Assembly (NCBI GenBank): GCA_963169745.1
Contig: CAUJCU010000016.1
Location: 50,554 to 114,553, forward strand
DNA length: 64,000 nucleotides
Source: Bacteroidota bacterium
GTDB taxonomy: Bacteria > Bacteroidota > Bacteroidia > UBA4408
Reading direction: 5' to 3'
The notes under the pieces are model-generated. The model was not told the DNA's origin. It was given only the letters and a program-made list of their open reading frames with translations, and made no database searches. Shown one piece after another: positions 33,879 to 43,907 of this stretch. Made by a program: the position numbers and the translations under genes. Within the stretch, counting starts at the first letter, position 1. The number at the start of each line of letters is the position of its first letter.

Positions 33879-35388
33879 GAGCTTTTATTTGGGCTAATAG
33901 TTGTTCGGCAATATTTCTATTATTTGATAAACGCGGAACTTTAAATTGACCCCCTAATTTATTTTTTGATTTTAACCAATTAAAAAATGTTCCTTTAGGT
34001 GCAACTGTTATTTGAGGAGCTTTTAAAATCATATCTCCATAACGCTTTGCTTCATAGTCAGAATTTAAGCTTTTCAAAGCATTATCAAGCATTTCACAAA
34101 AGTAGTTCAAATTTTGTGGCATCACCTCAAATTCTATTATCCACTCGTGGTAGCCCCCCCCCGATGATGTACAAAAAAACGGAGCTGCTGTAAACTCTGA
34201 TATACTTGCATGAGATTTTTCGCAAGCCATCCGCAAGGCCTGATTTGCATTGTCTATCATCAGCTCTTCGCCAAATGCGTTTATAAAATTCTTTGTTCGT
34301 CCGCTAATAATAAAGCGGTACGGATTTAATGAAGTAAATTGAATAGTGTCACCTATTTGATAGCGCCATAATCCACCATTGGTTGAGATAACCACCGCAT
34401 AGTCTTTCTTTAATTCTACTTCGTTTAACAGGAGTGTTTTTTCAGATGAGATCGTATTTCCATGAAGTGGAATAAATTCATAAAATATCCCATAATCAAG
34501 CATCAGGAGTAAATCTTTACTGGATATTTGATCCTGTATGCCAAAGAAACCCTCAGAAGCATTATACGTTTCCATATAGAACACCTTCGAAGGCATAATA
34601 TTTTTATACTGTTGTGCGTAAGGGCTAAAGTTTACCCCACCATGAAAATATACTTCCAAATTGGGCCATACTTCAGAAATATTCGACTTTCCAGATTTCT
34701 CTAATACATGCTTCAATAAAAGTAACATCCAAGAAGGTACCCCCGCTAAGCTCGTTACATTATCTTGTAGAGTTGCTAAGGTAAGTTTTTCAATTTTTTC
34801 ATCCCACCCTTCCATCAGGGTAATTTCTGAGCTTGGTGTTCGAGCAAACTCAGCCCATAGCGGTAAATTTTGAACTATTACGGCAGATAAGTCACCGTCA
34901 GATGTTGTTTCCATTCCGTTTAAAGCATTCAGGCTTCCGGCAAGGCTTAGTGATTTTCCTGTAAAAAGTTGTGTTTCGGGGAAATTGTTACAGTAAATAC
35001 TCAGCATATCCTTACCTCCTTTAAAGTGACATTCTTCGAGTGATTCGCTACTCACTGGAATAAATTTACTTTTATCATTTGTTGTTCCCGATGATTTAGC
35101 AAACCATTTTACTTCGGTATTCCACAGAATTTGTTGTTCTCCTTTACGCATCCTATCAATATAGGGTTTTAAACTTTCGTAATCCTGTAAAGGAACTCGA
35201 TTTATATATTGTTGCACATTGTCTATATCTTTAAAGCTGTACATTCTTCCCCACTCTGTTTCTGCTCCTGACTTTAACAAGCGATTAAAAACATCGCGTT
35301 GAACTTCATGCGGGTATTTTGTAAAAAGCTCAATCTGGTGAATACGCTTTTTTATAAACCAAGAAATTATAGTATTCAGTATTGCCAC
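33871..35388 (-). CDS. GH3 auxin-responsive promoter family protein (adenylate-forming)
   Basis: 505 residues. The GH3 family (acyl-adenylate-forming, firefly-luciferase superfamily) is shown by FAKSSGTTNDKSKFIPVS (ATP loop), YNASEGFFGIQDQ, LWRYQIGDTIQFTSLNPY and ISGRTKNFINAFGEEL. Plant members conjugate amino acids to auxin or jasmonate; the bacterial substrate is unknown. In its coding strand, a run of nine G (34154-34162 on plus as C) encodes Gly-Gly-Gly near residue 410, in frame. It overlaps the downstream propeller gene by 8 bp. Confidence 0.9.
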   Translation of the reverse strand: MAILNTIISWFIKKRIHQIELFTKYPHEVQRDVFNRLLKSGAETEWGRMYSFKDIDNVQQYINRVPLQDYESLKPYIDRMRKGEQQILWNTEVKWFAKSSGTTNDKSKFIPVSSESLEECHFKGGKDMLSIYCNNFPETQLFTGKSLSLAGSLNALNGMETTSDGDLSAVIVQNLPLWAEFARTPSSEITLMEGWDEKIEKLTLATLQDNVTSLAGVPSWMLLLLKHVLEKSGKSNISEVWPNLEVYFHGGVNFSPYAQQYKNIMPSKVFYMETYNASEGFFGIQDQISSKDLLLMLDYGIFYEFIPLHGNTISSEKTLLLNEVELKKDYAVVISTNGGLWRYQIGDTIQFTSLNPYRFIISGRTKNFINAFGEELMIDNANQALRMACEKSHASISEFTAAPFFCTSSGGGYHEWIIEFEVMPQNLNYFCEMLDNALKSLNSDYEAKRYGDMILKAPQITVAPKGTFFNWLKSKNKLGGQFKVPRLSNNRNIAEQLLAQIKAHA

Positions 35389-35436
35389 GTTGAATTTTGG
35401 TAAAATAATTAACGCTGTTAAGATAAGTCATATTTA

Positions 35437-36369
35437 TTATTTTCTTTTTACCCAATTGATAATTGCCGGTAAATTATTTTTATGAATAGCATGGTATGTC
35501 ACTTTTGTTGAGCCAAAGCTTAAATAAAATCGGGCTAAATTTTCATTATTTGAGCCTTCAAAGTCTAAAAGTAAATTTGTATTTGCATGCTGTTGAATAA
35601 AATAATCAATAACAAAACTCATAGCCCCACAACTCTTGGCTTCAGCATTGTTACCCGAAAATAAGAAAATGGCTATATCTTTAAAAATAATAAAGATAGC
35701 TCCTGCAATCACGTGTCCGTCTGGCTTTTTTGCTCCAATAGAGTACAGGCAATTTTGTTTTCTTAATACTTCTGTCAATGTAATTAAAAGATGATAGTTA
35801 CGTTTATTAAAGTTTTTTAAAGCCTTTCCTTTGTTATGCTTAAATAACTCAATGATGGTTTTAACATCTGTATTAATATCAATAGTTAAACCGGCCTTTT
35901 GCGATTTCTTAATATTTCTAATAATCTGTTCAGAATAGGCATTACGAAGTTTTTCGTATGGTTTTTGAAGTTCTAAATGACAAGTTATGAGTGTTGTATT
36001 TTGAAAAGCAGCAAGAGCAGGAATGTTAAAAATATTGAGGTTAATTTCAATCAGTTTAAACTTATTGGGAATCGCTTCTAAAAAGTCATTAACCATATTC
36101 ATATAATCCAGTTTAGTATAAAATACGCCTAACTGTTGTGTAAATAAAGGTTGTGCTAAGTAGGAAAAAGTAATTTTCTTTCGATGGGTTAAAGGCATTA
36201 CCGCCTCATAGTTACCAATTATCAGGGCATCCCAACCGGGCGAAACAACATCCAAATACCACGAAAGGGCATAAACATTACGGTTGATAGAGTCTGTTAT
36301 ACACTTGTCCCAGGCATCTTTAATAATTTCGGTATGCTTTAAATATTTAATGGCCTTTGTGCTCATCAT
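35437..36369 (-). CDS. FemAB/GNAT-like acyltransferase
   Basis: 310 residues, no signal peptide. N-terminal W..C pattern (AWDKCITDSINRNVYALSWYLDVVSPGWDALI) and C-terminal GNAT_6/FemAB-like segment (GAIFIIFKDIAIFLFSGNN, LLLDFEGSNNENLARFY). The closest concept is peptidoglycan-type or lipid-linked acyl transfer as in FemAB or BioF2-like proteins, common near polysaccharide or wall genes. Two adjacent ATG codons at 36369 and 36366 could each start. Function uncertain. Separated by 48 bp from the GH3 gene on the same strand. Confidence 0.7.
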   Translation of the reverse strand: MMSTKAIKYLKHTEIIKDAWDKCITDSINRNVYALSWYLDVVSPGWDALIIGNYEAVMPLTHRKKITFSYLAQPLFTQQLGVFYTKLDYMNMVNDFLEAIPNKFKLIEINLNIFNIPALAAFQNTTLITCHLELQKPYEKLRNAYSEQIIRNIKKSQKAGLTIDINTDVKTIIELFKHNKGKALKNFNKRNYHLLITLTEVLRKQNCLYSIGAKKPDGHVIAGAIFIIFKDIAIFLFSGNNAEAKSCGAMSFVIDYFIQQHANTNLLLDFEGSNNENLARFYLSFGSTKVTYHAIHKNNLPAIINWVKRK

Positions 36370-36418
36370 AATGAGATGTCTAAATTAATAAAAATAAACA
36401 AACCATTTTTACTTAAAA

Positions 36419-36451
36419 CAAAAAAGAGGACTACTTCTAGTCCTCTTTTTA
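36419..36451 (-). terminator. bidirectional Rho-independent terminator
   Basis: Stem AAAAGAGGACTA / TAGTCCTCTTTT with loop CTTC at 36422-36449; 22 bp past the stop of the 1399-residue cargo gene. UUCG-like small loop and A/T flanks make it strong. Confidence 0.9.
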
Positions 36452-36472
36452 ATAAATTTTATATGAAAAGGT

Positions 36473-39400
36473 TTAGCGTTTAATAAACCCGGAAACAACA
36501 TTGGTCATGTCGCCCTGTATTTTAACACTGTACATTCCTGCAGCAAAATTATCTAAATAGATATTTTTTTTGTTTTCTCCTTTTGAGAGATTGATCTGTT
36601 CTTCAATTATTAAAGCTCCCATACTGTTGTAAACTAAAAGTACGGCTGTTTCGCTGGTTTCTGCTTGAATGGTTAACAACACATTATTATAAGCTGGATT
36701 CGGATAAAGGGTAAGCTTGTTATCGATCGTCTTCTTAGTGCCTATTCCTACTGTAGTAACTGTATAAGGAGCGCTTGTGCTCGAGCAGCCATTTGCGTTG
36801 TAAACGGTTACTGTATAGTCACCCGGGTTGGCCGGGAAGTAATTTTGTAATGTAGCACCGGTAATTGGGTTTCCGTTTAAACTCCATTGATAAGACGAAG
36901 CCGGAGAAGATTGTAATTCAATACCATTGGGGCTTATAGTAGGCACCAGAGGATTAGCATTAACCGTAACTAAGATAACATCACTGGTTGTGCAACCTGC
37001 AACCTCACCGGTAACAGTATAACTAGTAGTACTTGAAGGCGAAGCTATTGGACTAGAACTGTTAGGATCATTTAAACCCGTAGCCGGACTCCAAGAATAA
37101 TTACTTCCGCCATTTACATTTAGTTGAATGCTTTCTCCCTCACAAATAGCTACGTCAGCACCGGCTGATATAGTTGGTGCAGCTACTGTTACGGTAATCT
37201 CATCGGTAGCTGAACATCCATTAGAATTTGCTGTAACGGTATAAACTGTTGTGGTGCTCGGAAAGGCCATAGGGTTTGCAATATTAGGATTGGTTAGCCC
37301 TATAGTAGGGCTCCATGAATAGGTTACCCCTCCGGTAGCATTTAATTGTGTAGAAGCTCCGGAACAAATTGTAACATCATTTCCGGCATTTATATTGAGA
37401 TTAGTAACGGTTACAGTAACAGAAGCTATTGAAGAACAAGTTCCATTAGTTACTTGTACGGTGTAGGTAGTTGTATTTGTAGGAGTAGCTATTGGATTAG
37501 ATACTGTTGTGCTGCTTAAGCCGGTAGCAGGCGACCAACTGTAAGTTTGACCTCCACTGGCATTGAGTTGAGCCGATGATCCAGAACAAATAGTTTGGTT
37601 TGAACCAGCACTTGCAACAGGAATTGCATATACCGTAATGTAAGCATTTAAGGTTAAGGTATTATTGCCACTTGCATTAATGGCTGTAAGAGATACGTTG
37701 TAGGTTCCTGGAGTGTTATAACAAATGTTGCTTGGGTTTTGCAATGTACTTGAAGGTGTAGAAGAGCCCGGAAATGACCAGTTCCAAGCTGTAGGATTGT
37801 TGGTACTAGCATCTGTAAAACTAATACAAGAGCCAACACAAACCGAAGTAGTTGATGCAGTGAAATTAGCTAATGGTGTAGACCCAGGATTAGAAACATT
37901 AATATAACAAGGCTCTGTTTTAGTGTTGTTACCGGCTGCATTGCTAGCGGTTAACTGCACTTGATAACAGCCTGGTGTATTATAGGTTATTCCGCTTGGG
38001 TTCTGAGCAGTACTCGTTCCTGGGGTTCCTCCGGTAAATACCCAATTCCATCCGGTTGGGTTATTTGTTGATAAATCTGTAAAGTTAACAGACTGCCCGG
38101 TAGTTATGTTAAATGTGTTGGCAGTAAAATTAGCTACAGGGGCCATGGTTCCAGAGCTTACGTTAACATAGCAATTAACCGTTTTTGTATCATTACCAAA
38201 AGCGTTTGAAACAGTTAGCGTTACCATGAAGCATCCAGGAGAATTATAAATTATATTATTGGGATTTTGCATGCTGCTGCTTGCTGGCAAACCTCCTGTG
38301 AAAGACCAGTTCCATGTTGTAGGACCATTTAAGGATAAATCAGTAAAGTTTACCGACTGCCCAACTGTTATGTTTAAAGGAGTTCCTACAAAATTAGCAA
38401 CAGGTGCACTTCCGGTACCACATACACTATTGTGGGAACCTAAATACGTAGTTGTATTTTGTGCATAAACATCCCACTCTATATTGGCATCTGCCCACCA
38501 GGTACTTGGACGGTCAATGCTGTTTTTCCTAACTAAAGTGTATTCGGCTGTAGAGCCAGAACCTACTAACCAACTGGTAATTGGGTCATCACCTATATCC
38601 CCAATCTTATCTACAATTACACCATTTCTTTTTAATACTACTGCATCATTTCCATCAAAATAAGTTACTGTAGAAGTGACATCTGAATTACTCGTAATAC
38701 CTGACAAAGTTGCTCCGGAATTACTAATAACATATACATCATGAGAAGCAAGTGTTCCAGTAAGATTAAGGGTGTATGAAGGCGTTATGCTTCCGTTTGA
38801 ATAGGTTTCAACAGAATAAGTACTCAGATTGATTGAAGTGGCAGATGCGTTATAAAGCTCTAAGGCTTTATTTTGTCCGCTACCCTCAATGTACTCGCTA
38901 AACATAAGCATATTACAACCTGTTTGTTGGGTAACATTGACAAAGCATGGGCGTGTAAAGGTGTTGGAGCCACAGGCATTGGTTACGGTTAATGTAACAG
39001 CATAGCACCCCCCACCGCCATTAAAGGCAATGTTAGTTGGATCTTGAGTAGTACTGGTAGCGGGGGTTCCTCCTTGAAAACTCCAACTCCATGAAGTAGG
39101 AAAATTGGCCGAAAAATCATAAAAGTTGAATGAAGTTCCCGATACATATTCTCCTCCAAAAATAGCTTGTGGGGCTAAACAAGACGCATTACTTATGGTA
39201 AGAATATAATCTTCTGTTTCGCCACTAAAGAACTCCGTACAAGCGTCTCCAGCACCATTTTGGTTACTAGATAAACGACTTCTTACACGCATTCTAATCT
39301 GTCCTATATAAGCATTATTGGGTACAGTAACATTTATTTGCGAAGCCGTGTTTGCTGTTGAACTTGTAGCTACCTGAAACCACTCCGTAGTTGAAAAAAC

Positions 39401-40672
39401 TCCATCATTATTCCAATCAAACCACGCTGAAATAATGCTGCTTGATGTTGTTGTTACACCGAGTATATAATTTTGGTTGCGCATCAAGGTAGTAGTTGTA
39501 GCTCCTGAAGCCGGCCATAAGGTGTAACCGGGTGCCGTTAAACTATTACAACCGGTACTTAAGTTCATTAAGGTAGAATTTAACAAATAAACATCATCAA
39601 TTGCATCAGTAACATCGCAGTTAACTCCATGTAAATTCAACTCACAGGGTGTAGAGCCTCCACCGCCTGAAGTTATATTTACACTATAATCTTCTGTTTC
39701 GCCAAAAGTGTATGTTGTAGCACAAGGATCCATATTCGTTTGGCTAAAAGTGCAACGAACTCTCATACGCTTATTACCCGGAGTAGTTCCTAATGGAACG
39801 GTAAAATTTATATTTTGTGTTTCAAAAGCTAATGTAGTTGAAAACTCTCCAAGTTTTTCATTAATATCGTAAAAGTCACCATCATTATTATAATCAATCC
39901 ATGCAGCATAAACATCTGAATTATAAGAGCCGCTAGTAATACTTATATTGTAATTAGAGCCAGTTGTTAAAGTAGGATTCCAAGCAGATCCGGTATTCGC
40001 AGAATAGTCAGTATAATAAGGATACGCTGTTGAGGCGCCTGAAATATTTGAAAGTGTTCCTAACAGCACCTGATTAATATAGTCACCATCTGTTGTTCCT
40101 CCTGAAGAAGGGGATCCTGTAATAGGATTACAATATGAGCCTCCACCTCCTGAACCTGTAATAGATACTAAGTAATCTTCAGCTTCACCATAAGCGTATG
40201 TCCCACATGGAGTTAATGGCGAAGTATTATATGCTGTTAATATTCGCATACGAGTGGTTCCTGATACTGCCGTTATTGGTACATTAACTGTAAAGTTTAC
40301 AATTTGGCCTGATGAATTGGTTTGAAACTCTCCAACACTTTCTCCTAAATCTGTAAAACTCTGGTTATTGTTAAAATCAATCCAAATTTGAAAAGCTTCG
40401 TAATAAGGAGCTGGTGCTGCATAAGTACCTGCTGTAAATGAACCGTTATAAGAGCTTCCGGCTGTTAAGGAAGGAACAGTATAACCTGATGAATAAAAAG
40501 TATAATAAGGCGAGGGATCAGCTCCTGAATTGTTATTAATACTTAAAAAGTTAAAGGACGCAATGTAATCTCCACTGCTTGAACCTAGTGTATGACTTGG
40601 AATACAATACTGTGCTAAAGCCATTTTGGCTGTAAGCATTAAGATTGGTAAAAAAAATAGATTTCTTTTCAT
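36473..40672 (-). CDS. T9SS cargo: GEVED x3 / PKD x4 / lamin-tail multidomain surface protein
   Basis: 1399 residues. Signal peptide 1-21; three GEVED domains (about 85-170, 250-333, 405-493; GEAEDY, GETEDY, GETEDY); PKD (500-580); lamin-tail domain (about 586-740; MFSEYIEGSGQNKALELYN); three PKD (756-838, 845-927, 933-1014, each with W.W.F.GG or similar); three Ig-like repeats with SWSP.TGL (1018-1090, 1093-1164, 1167-1238); one more Ig-like region (1243-1307); C-terminal type A sorting domain (1318-1399, starts LTLYPNP, ends SGFIKR). No catalytic domain is visible. Secreted through T9SS and anchored; probably adhesive or structural. Confidence 0.93.
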   Translation of the reverse strand: MKRNLFFLPILMLTAKMALAQYCIPSHTLGSSSGDYIASFNFLSINNNSGADPSPYYTFYSSGYTVPSLTAGSSYNGSFTAGTYAAPAPYYEAFQIWIDFNNNQSFTDLGESVGEFQTNSSGQIVNFTVNVPITAVSGTTRMRILTAYNTSPLTPCGTYAYGEAEDYLVSITGSGGGGSYCNPITGSPSSGGTTDGDYINQVLLGTLSNISGASTAYPYYTDYSANTGSAWNPTLTTGSNYNISITSGSYNSDVYAAWIDYNNDGDFYDINEKLGEFSTTLAFETQNINFTVPLGTTPGNKRMRVRCTFSQTNMDPCATTYTFGETEDYSVNITSGGGGSTPCELNLHGVNCDVTDAIDDVYLLNSTLMNLSTGCNSLTAPGYTLWPASGATTTTLMRNQNYILGVTTTSSSIISAWFDWNNDGVFSTTEWFQVATSSTANTASQINVTVPNNAYIGQIRMRVRSRLSSNQNGAGDACTEFFSGETEDYILTISNASCLAPQAIFGGEYVSGTSFNFYDFSANFPTSWSWSFQGGTPATSTTQDPTNIAFNGGGGCYAVTLTVTNACGSNTFTRPCFVNVTQQTGCNMLMFSEYIEGSGQNKALELYNASATSINLSTYSVETYSNGSITPSYTLNLTGTLASHDVYVISNSGATLSGITSNSDVTSTVTYFDGNDAVVLKRNGVIVDKIGDIGDDPITSWLVGSGSTAEYTLVRKNSIDRPSTWWADANIEWDVYAQNTTTYLGSHNSVCGTGSAPVANFVGTPLNITVGQSVNFTDLSLNGPTTWNWSFTGGLPASSSMQNPNNIIYNSPGCFMVTLTVSNAFGNDTKTVNCYVNVSSGTMAPVANFTANTFNITTGQSVNFTDLSTNNPTGWNWVFTGGTPGTSTAQNPSGITYNTPGCYQVQLTASNAAGNNTKTEPCYINVSNPGSTPLANFTASTTSVCVGSCISFTDASTNNPTAWNWSFPGSSTPSSTLQNPSNICYNTPGTYNVSLTAINASGNNTLTLNAYITVYAIPVASAGSNQTICSGSSAQLNASGGQTYSWSPATGLSSTTVSNPIATPTNTTTYTVQVTNGTCSSIASVTVTVTNLNINAGNDVTICSGASTQLNATGGVTYSWSPTIGLTNPNIANPMAFPSTTTVYTVTANSNGCSATDEITVTVAAPTISAGADVAICEGESIQLNVNGGSNYSWSPATGLNDPNSSSPIASPSSTTSYTVTGEVAGCTTSDVILVTVNANPLVPTISPNGIELQSSPASSYQWSLNGNPITGATLQNYFPANPGDYTVTVYNANGCSSTSAPYTVTTVGIGTKKTIDNKLTLYPNPAYNNVLLTIQAETSETAVLLVYNSMGALIIEEQINLSKGENKKNIYLDNFAAGMYSVKIQGDMTNVVSGFIKR

Positions 40673-40721
40673 TATTGTTTGTATTAAATTTAGTTTTTGT
40701 GTGGTAAATATTTTGGGGGCA

Positions 40722-40729
40722 CAAATGTA
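40722..40729 (-). promoter_or_regulatory. -7 promoter element for the GEVED/PKD gene
   Basis: Minus-strand TACATTTG matches TAnnTTTG, 50 bp upstream of the ATG at 40672. Confidence 0.5.
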
Positions 40730-40823
40730 CTTAAAAAACTGAATTAATCATTTTTATTTGTACTGAAATTGAACATATTGTAATTCTACATTACAAGAAA
40801 AATGTTAAAGTAGCTCCTTTTTA

Positions 40824-43640
40824 TTACTTACTCAAGTAAAGGTTACGTTCCGAGTATATTTGGTGAAAGTATTCATCTGTTAAATCTTCAATAAAATAGA
40901 TTGACTCACCGGTACTTTTCATTTCGGGGCCAAGCTCTTTATTCACTTCGGGAAATTTATCGAAACTAAAAACTGGGATTTTAATAGCATACCCTTTTTT
41001 ACGTGGTGTGAAGGTAAAATCACTGAGCTTATGAGTTTTAAGCATTACTTTAGTGGCATAATTTACATAAGGCTCATCATAAGCCTTAGCAATAAATGGT
41101 ACCGTACGTGAGGCCCTCGGATTTGCTTCAATAACATATACTATTTCATTTTTAATTGCAAACTGTATGTTTATTAATCCTACAGTTTTTAAAGCTAAAG
41201 CAATGGTTCGGGTATGTTGCTCTATTTGTGCCATAACAACCGGACTTAAATCAAAAGGAGGCAAAACAGCATAACTGTCACCACTATGAATACCGGCAGG
41301 TTCAATATGTTCCATTATCCCGATTATATATACATTTTCACCATCACAAATGGCATCTGATTCGGCCTCAATAGCACGATCCAAGAAATGATCCAGTAAA
41401 ATCTTATTATCCGGAATGTCTCTTAAAATATTTACAACATGCTGTTCCAGTTCGGTTTCATTAATAACAATTTTCATACTTTGTCCTCCCAAAACATAGC
41501 TAGGGCGCACTAGTAGTGGAAATCCTAACTCACGCGATAATGCTACGGCTTGTTCGGCATTTTCAATAACGCCAAATTTTGGATACGGAATATTATTTTT
41601 CTTTAATAGAGTACTAAAACTACCACGGTCTTCCGCTAAATCGAGTGATTTATAATCGGTACCTAATATTTTTATACCGTAGCGTTCTAATTTTTCAGCT
41701 AATTTTAAAGCGGTTTGGCCCCCTAGCTGAACAATTACACCTTCGGGCTTTTCATTTAAGATGATATCATAAATGTGTTCCCAAAAAACAGGTTCAAAAT
41801 ACAAGCGATCGGCCGTACTAAAATCGGTTGAAACTGTTTCAGGATTGCAATTTATCATAATGGTTTCAAAGCCACACTCTTTAGCTGCCAAAATTCCATG
41901 TACACAACTGTAATCAAATTCTATTCCTTGCCCTATGCGATTAGGGCCTGACCCAAGTACTATAATTTTTTTATTTGCACTGGGGGTAGCTTCATTTTCT
42001 TCCTCAAAAGTACTGTAAAAATAAGGAGTTTTTGCCTCAAACTCTCCGGCACATGTATCAACCATTTTATACACGCGTTTTACTCCCAATTCGTTACGTT
42101 TATTATAGACTTCACTCTCTAAACAACGTAATAAGTGAGCTATTTGACGATCGGCATAACCTTTTTGTTTAGCTGTGAGCATAACATCAAATGGGATATT
42201 TTGAAGATTGTATTGCTCTATTTCTTTTTCAAGTTGAATTAATTCATCTATTTGATTGAGAAACCAAAAATCGATTTGTGTTAATTTCTGAATCGTTTTC
42301 ATAGGAATCCCTAACTTCAAGGCATCATAAATATGGAATAATCTATTCCAACTCGGTTTTTCGAGGCTTTTGAGTATTTCTTCTTGATTACGTAACTCTC
42401 TCCCATCAGCCCCTAGTCCGTTTCGTTTTATTTCTAAACTTTGACAAGCCTTTTGCAAAGCTTCCTGAAAACAGCGCCCAATTGCCATAACTTCTCCTAC
42501 CGATTTCATTTGCAATCCAAGTTGTCGGTCACTTCCTTTAAATTTATCAAAATTCCAGCGGGGTATTTTTACAATTACATAATCTAATGTAGGCTCAAAG
42601 TAAGCCGAAGTGTTTAACGTAATTTGATTCTTTAACTCATCAAGATTATATCCAATAGCCAATTTGGCAGCAATGCGTGCAATAGGATAACCCGTAGCCT
42701 TACTAGCCAATGCTGAAGAACGCGATACCCTTGGGTTTATTTCTATAGCAATAATATCTTCTACTTGATCGGGGCTAACAGCAAACTGCACATTGCAGCC
42801 ACCTGCAAAATTTCCTATTGAGCGCATCATTTTAATGGCCATAGTACGCATTTTTTGATAGGTTGTATCACTCAATGTTTGTGCAGGAGCAACAGTTATA
42901 CTGTCACCGGTGTGAATACCCATAGGGTCAAAATTTTCAATACTGCAAATAATAGCTACATTATCATTCGTATCACGTAACAGCTCCAGCTCATATTCCT
43001 TCCAGCCTAGCACAGCCTTATCAATAAGTACTTCGTGTATAGGCGATGCGTGTAACCCACGGGTTAATTTTTGTTCAAACTCTTCTTTTGTATGCACAAA
43101 AGAAGCTCCAGTGCCTCCAAGGGTATAAGATGGTCTAATAACTAAGGGAAATCCTATACGTTGTGCTATTTCTTTACCTTCTAAAAATGAGTTGGCCGTT
43201 TCACTTGGAGCTACTCCAACACCAATATCGATCATTAGTTTACGAAAATGTTCGCGATTTTCAGTAATTTCTATTGCTGCAATATCAACACCAATTATTT
43301 TCACATTGTACTTTTCCCAAATGCCCATTTCATCTGCTTTTATACATAAATTTAAAGCAGTTTGCCCTCCCATAGTGGGTAACACGGCATCTATTTTGCG
43401 TTCTTTTAAAATATGTACAAGGCTTTGTACGGTTAGTGGCAATAAGTAAACATGGTTGGCCGTTACTTTATCTGTCATAATAGTGGCCGGGTTGCTATTA
43501 ATCAGGCTTACTTCAATACCTTCTTCTCTAAGAGAACGTGCTGCTTGAGAGCCACTGTAGTCAAACTCACAGGCCTGACCAATTACAATAGGGCCACTAC
43601 CAATTATTAATACCGATTTAATAGAAGTATTTTTAGGCAT
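40824..43640 (-). CDS. carB: carbamoyl-phosphate synthase large subunit
   Basis: 938 residues. It makes carbamoyl phosphate for arginine and pyrimidine synthesis with the CarA amidotransferase (not in the window). Two ATP-grasp halves: GSGPIVIGQACEFDYSG with TMGGQTALNL (about 12-95), and GSGPNRIGQGIEFDYSC with LGGQTALKLAE (second half). The protein stops after the second synthetase domain (YSERNLYLSK), without the usual C-terminal MGS-like regulatory domain of about 130 residues in enterobacterial CarB. As I recall, other Bacteroidota CarB proteins also have this length. Single gene with its own -7 box. Confidence 0.94.
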   Translation of the reverse strand: MPKNTSIKSVLIIGSGPIVIGQACEFDYSGSQAARSLREEGIEVSLINSNPATIMTDKVTANHVYLLPLTVQSLVHILKERKIDAVLPTMGGQTALNLCIKADEMGIWEKYNVKIIGVDIAAIEITENREHFRKLMIDIGVGVAPSETANSFLEGKEIAQRIGFPLVIRPSYTLGGTGASFVHTKEEFEQKLTRGLHASPIHEVLIDKAVLGWKEYELELLRDTNDNVAIICSIENFDPMGIHTGDSITVAPAQTLSDTTYQKMRTMAIKMMRSIGNFAGGCNVQFAVSPDQVEDIIAIEINPRVSRSSALASKATGYPIARIAAKLAIGYNLDELKNQITLNTSAYFEPTLDYVIVKIPRWNFDKFKGSDRQLGLQMKSVGEVMAIGRCFQEALQKACQSLEIKRNGLGADGRELRNQEEILKSLEKPSWNRLFHIYDALKLGIPMKTIQKLTQIDFWFLNQIDELIQLEKEIEQYNLQNIPFDVMLTAKQKGYADRQIAHLLRCLESEVYNKRNELGVKRVYKMVDTCAGEFEAKTPYFYSTFEEENEATPSANKKIIVLGSGPNRIGQGIEFDYSCVHGILAAKECGFETIMINCNPETVSTDFSTADRLYFEPVFWEHIYDIILNEKPEGVIVQLGGQTALKLAEKLERYGIKILGTDYKSLDLAEDRGSFSTLLKKNNIPYPKFGVIENAEQAVALSRELGFPLLVRPSYVLGGQSMKIVINETELEQHVVNILRDIPDNKILLDHFLDRAIEAESDAICDGENVYIIGIMEHIEPAGIHSGDSYAVLPPFDLSPVVMAQIEQHTRTIALALKTVGLINIQFAIKNEIVYVIEANPRASRTVPFIAKAYDEPYVNYATKVMLKTHKLSDFTFTPRKKGYAIKIPVFSFDKFPEVNKELGPEMKSTGESIYFIEDLTDEYFHQIYSERNLYLSK

Positions 43641-43656
43641 TGCTGTTAATTTGCCG

Positions 43657-43664
43657 CAAAATTA
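43657..43664 (-). promoter_or_regulatory. candidate -7 element for carB
   Basis: Minus-strand TAATTTTG matches TAnnTTTG, 17 bp upstream of the carB ATG at 43640, which would leave a very short leader. Confidence 0.45.
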
Positions 43665-43858
43665 AAATATTATTTGAGGCTATTTTTAGCGAATTACTAA
43701 CATTTTAATGAGCAGCTCTATATCTTCACTTATAAGTTCGTACTTATTTAAAGAATATCACTGTTTACTGCTTTAACGATGAAGGATTAAATATTTGTAG
43801 AGCATATAGCAGCCTAAGTAAATCGAAGTGAAATGCTTGCTTCAATAAAATGTAAAAA

Positions 43859-43896
43859 GCAAAAAAATAGATTTATCAATTATCAATGATAAATTG
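43859..43896 (-). terminator. AT-rich hairpin terminator of the SGNH cargo gene
   Basis: Arms ATTTATCA (43871-43878) and TGATAAAT (43887-43894) form an 8-bp stem; read on the minus strand it is followed by a T7 run. It lies 12-35 bp after the stop of the SGNH-PKD gene. AT-only pairing makes it weaker than the others. Confidence 0.55.
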
Positions 43897-43907
43897 AAAT
43901 GAAGCAA

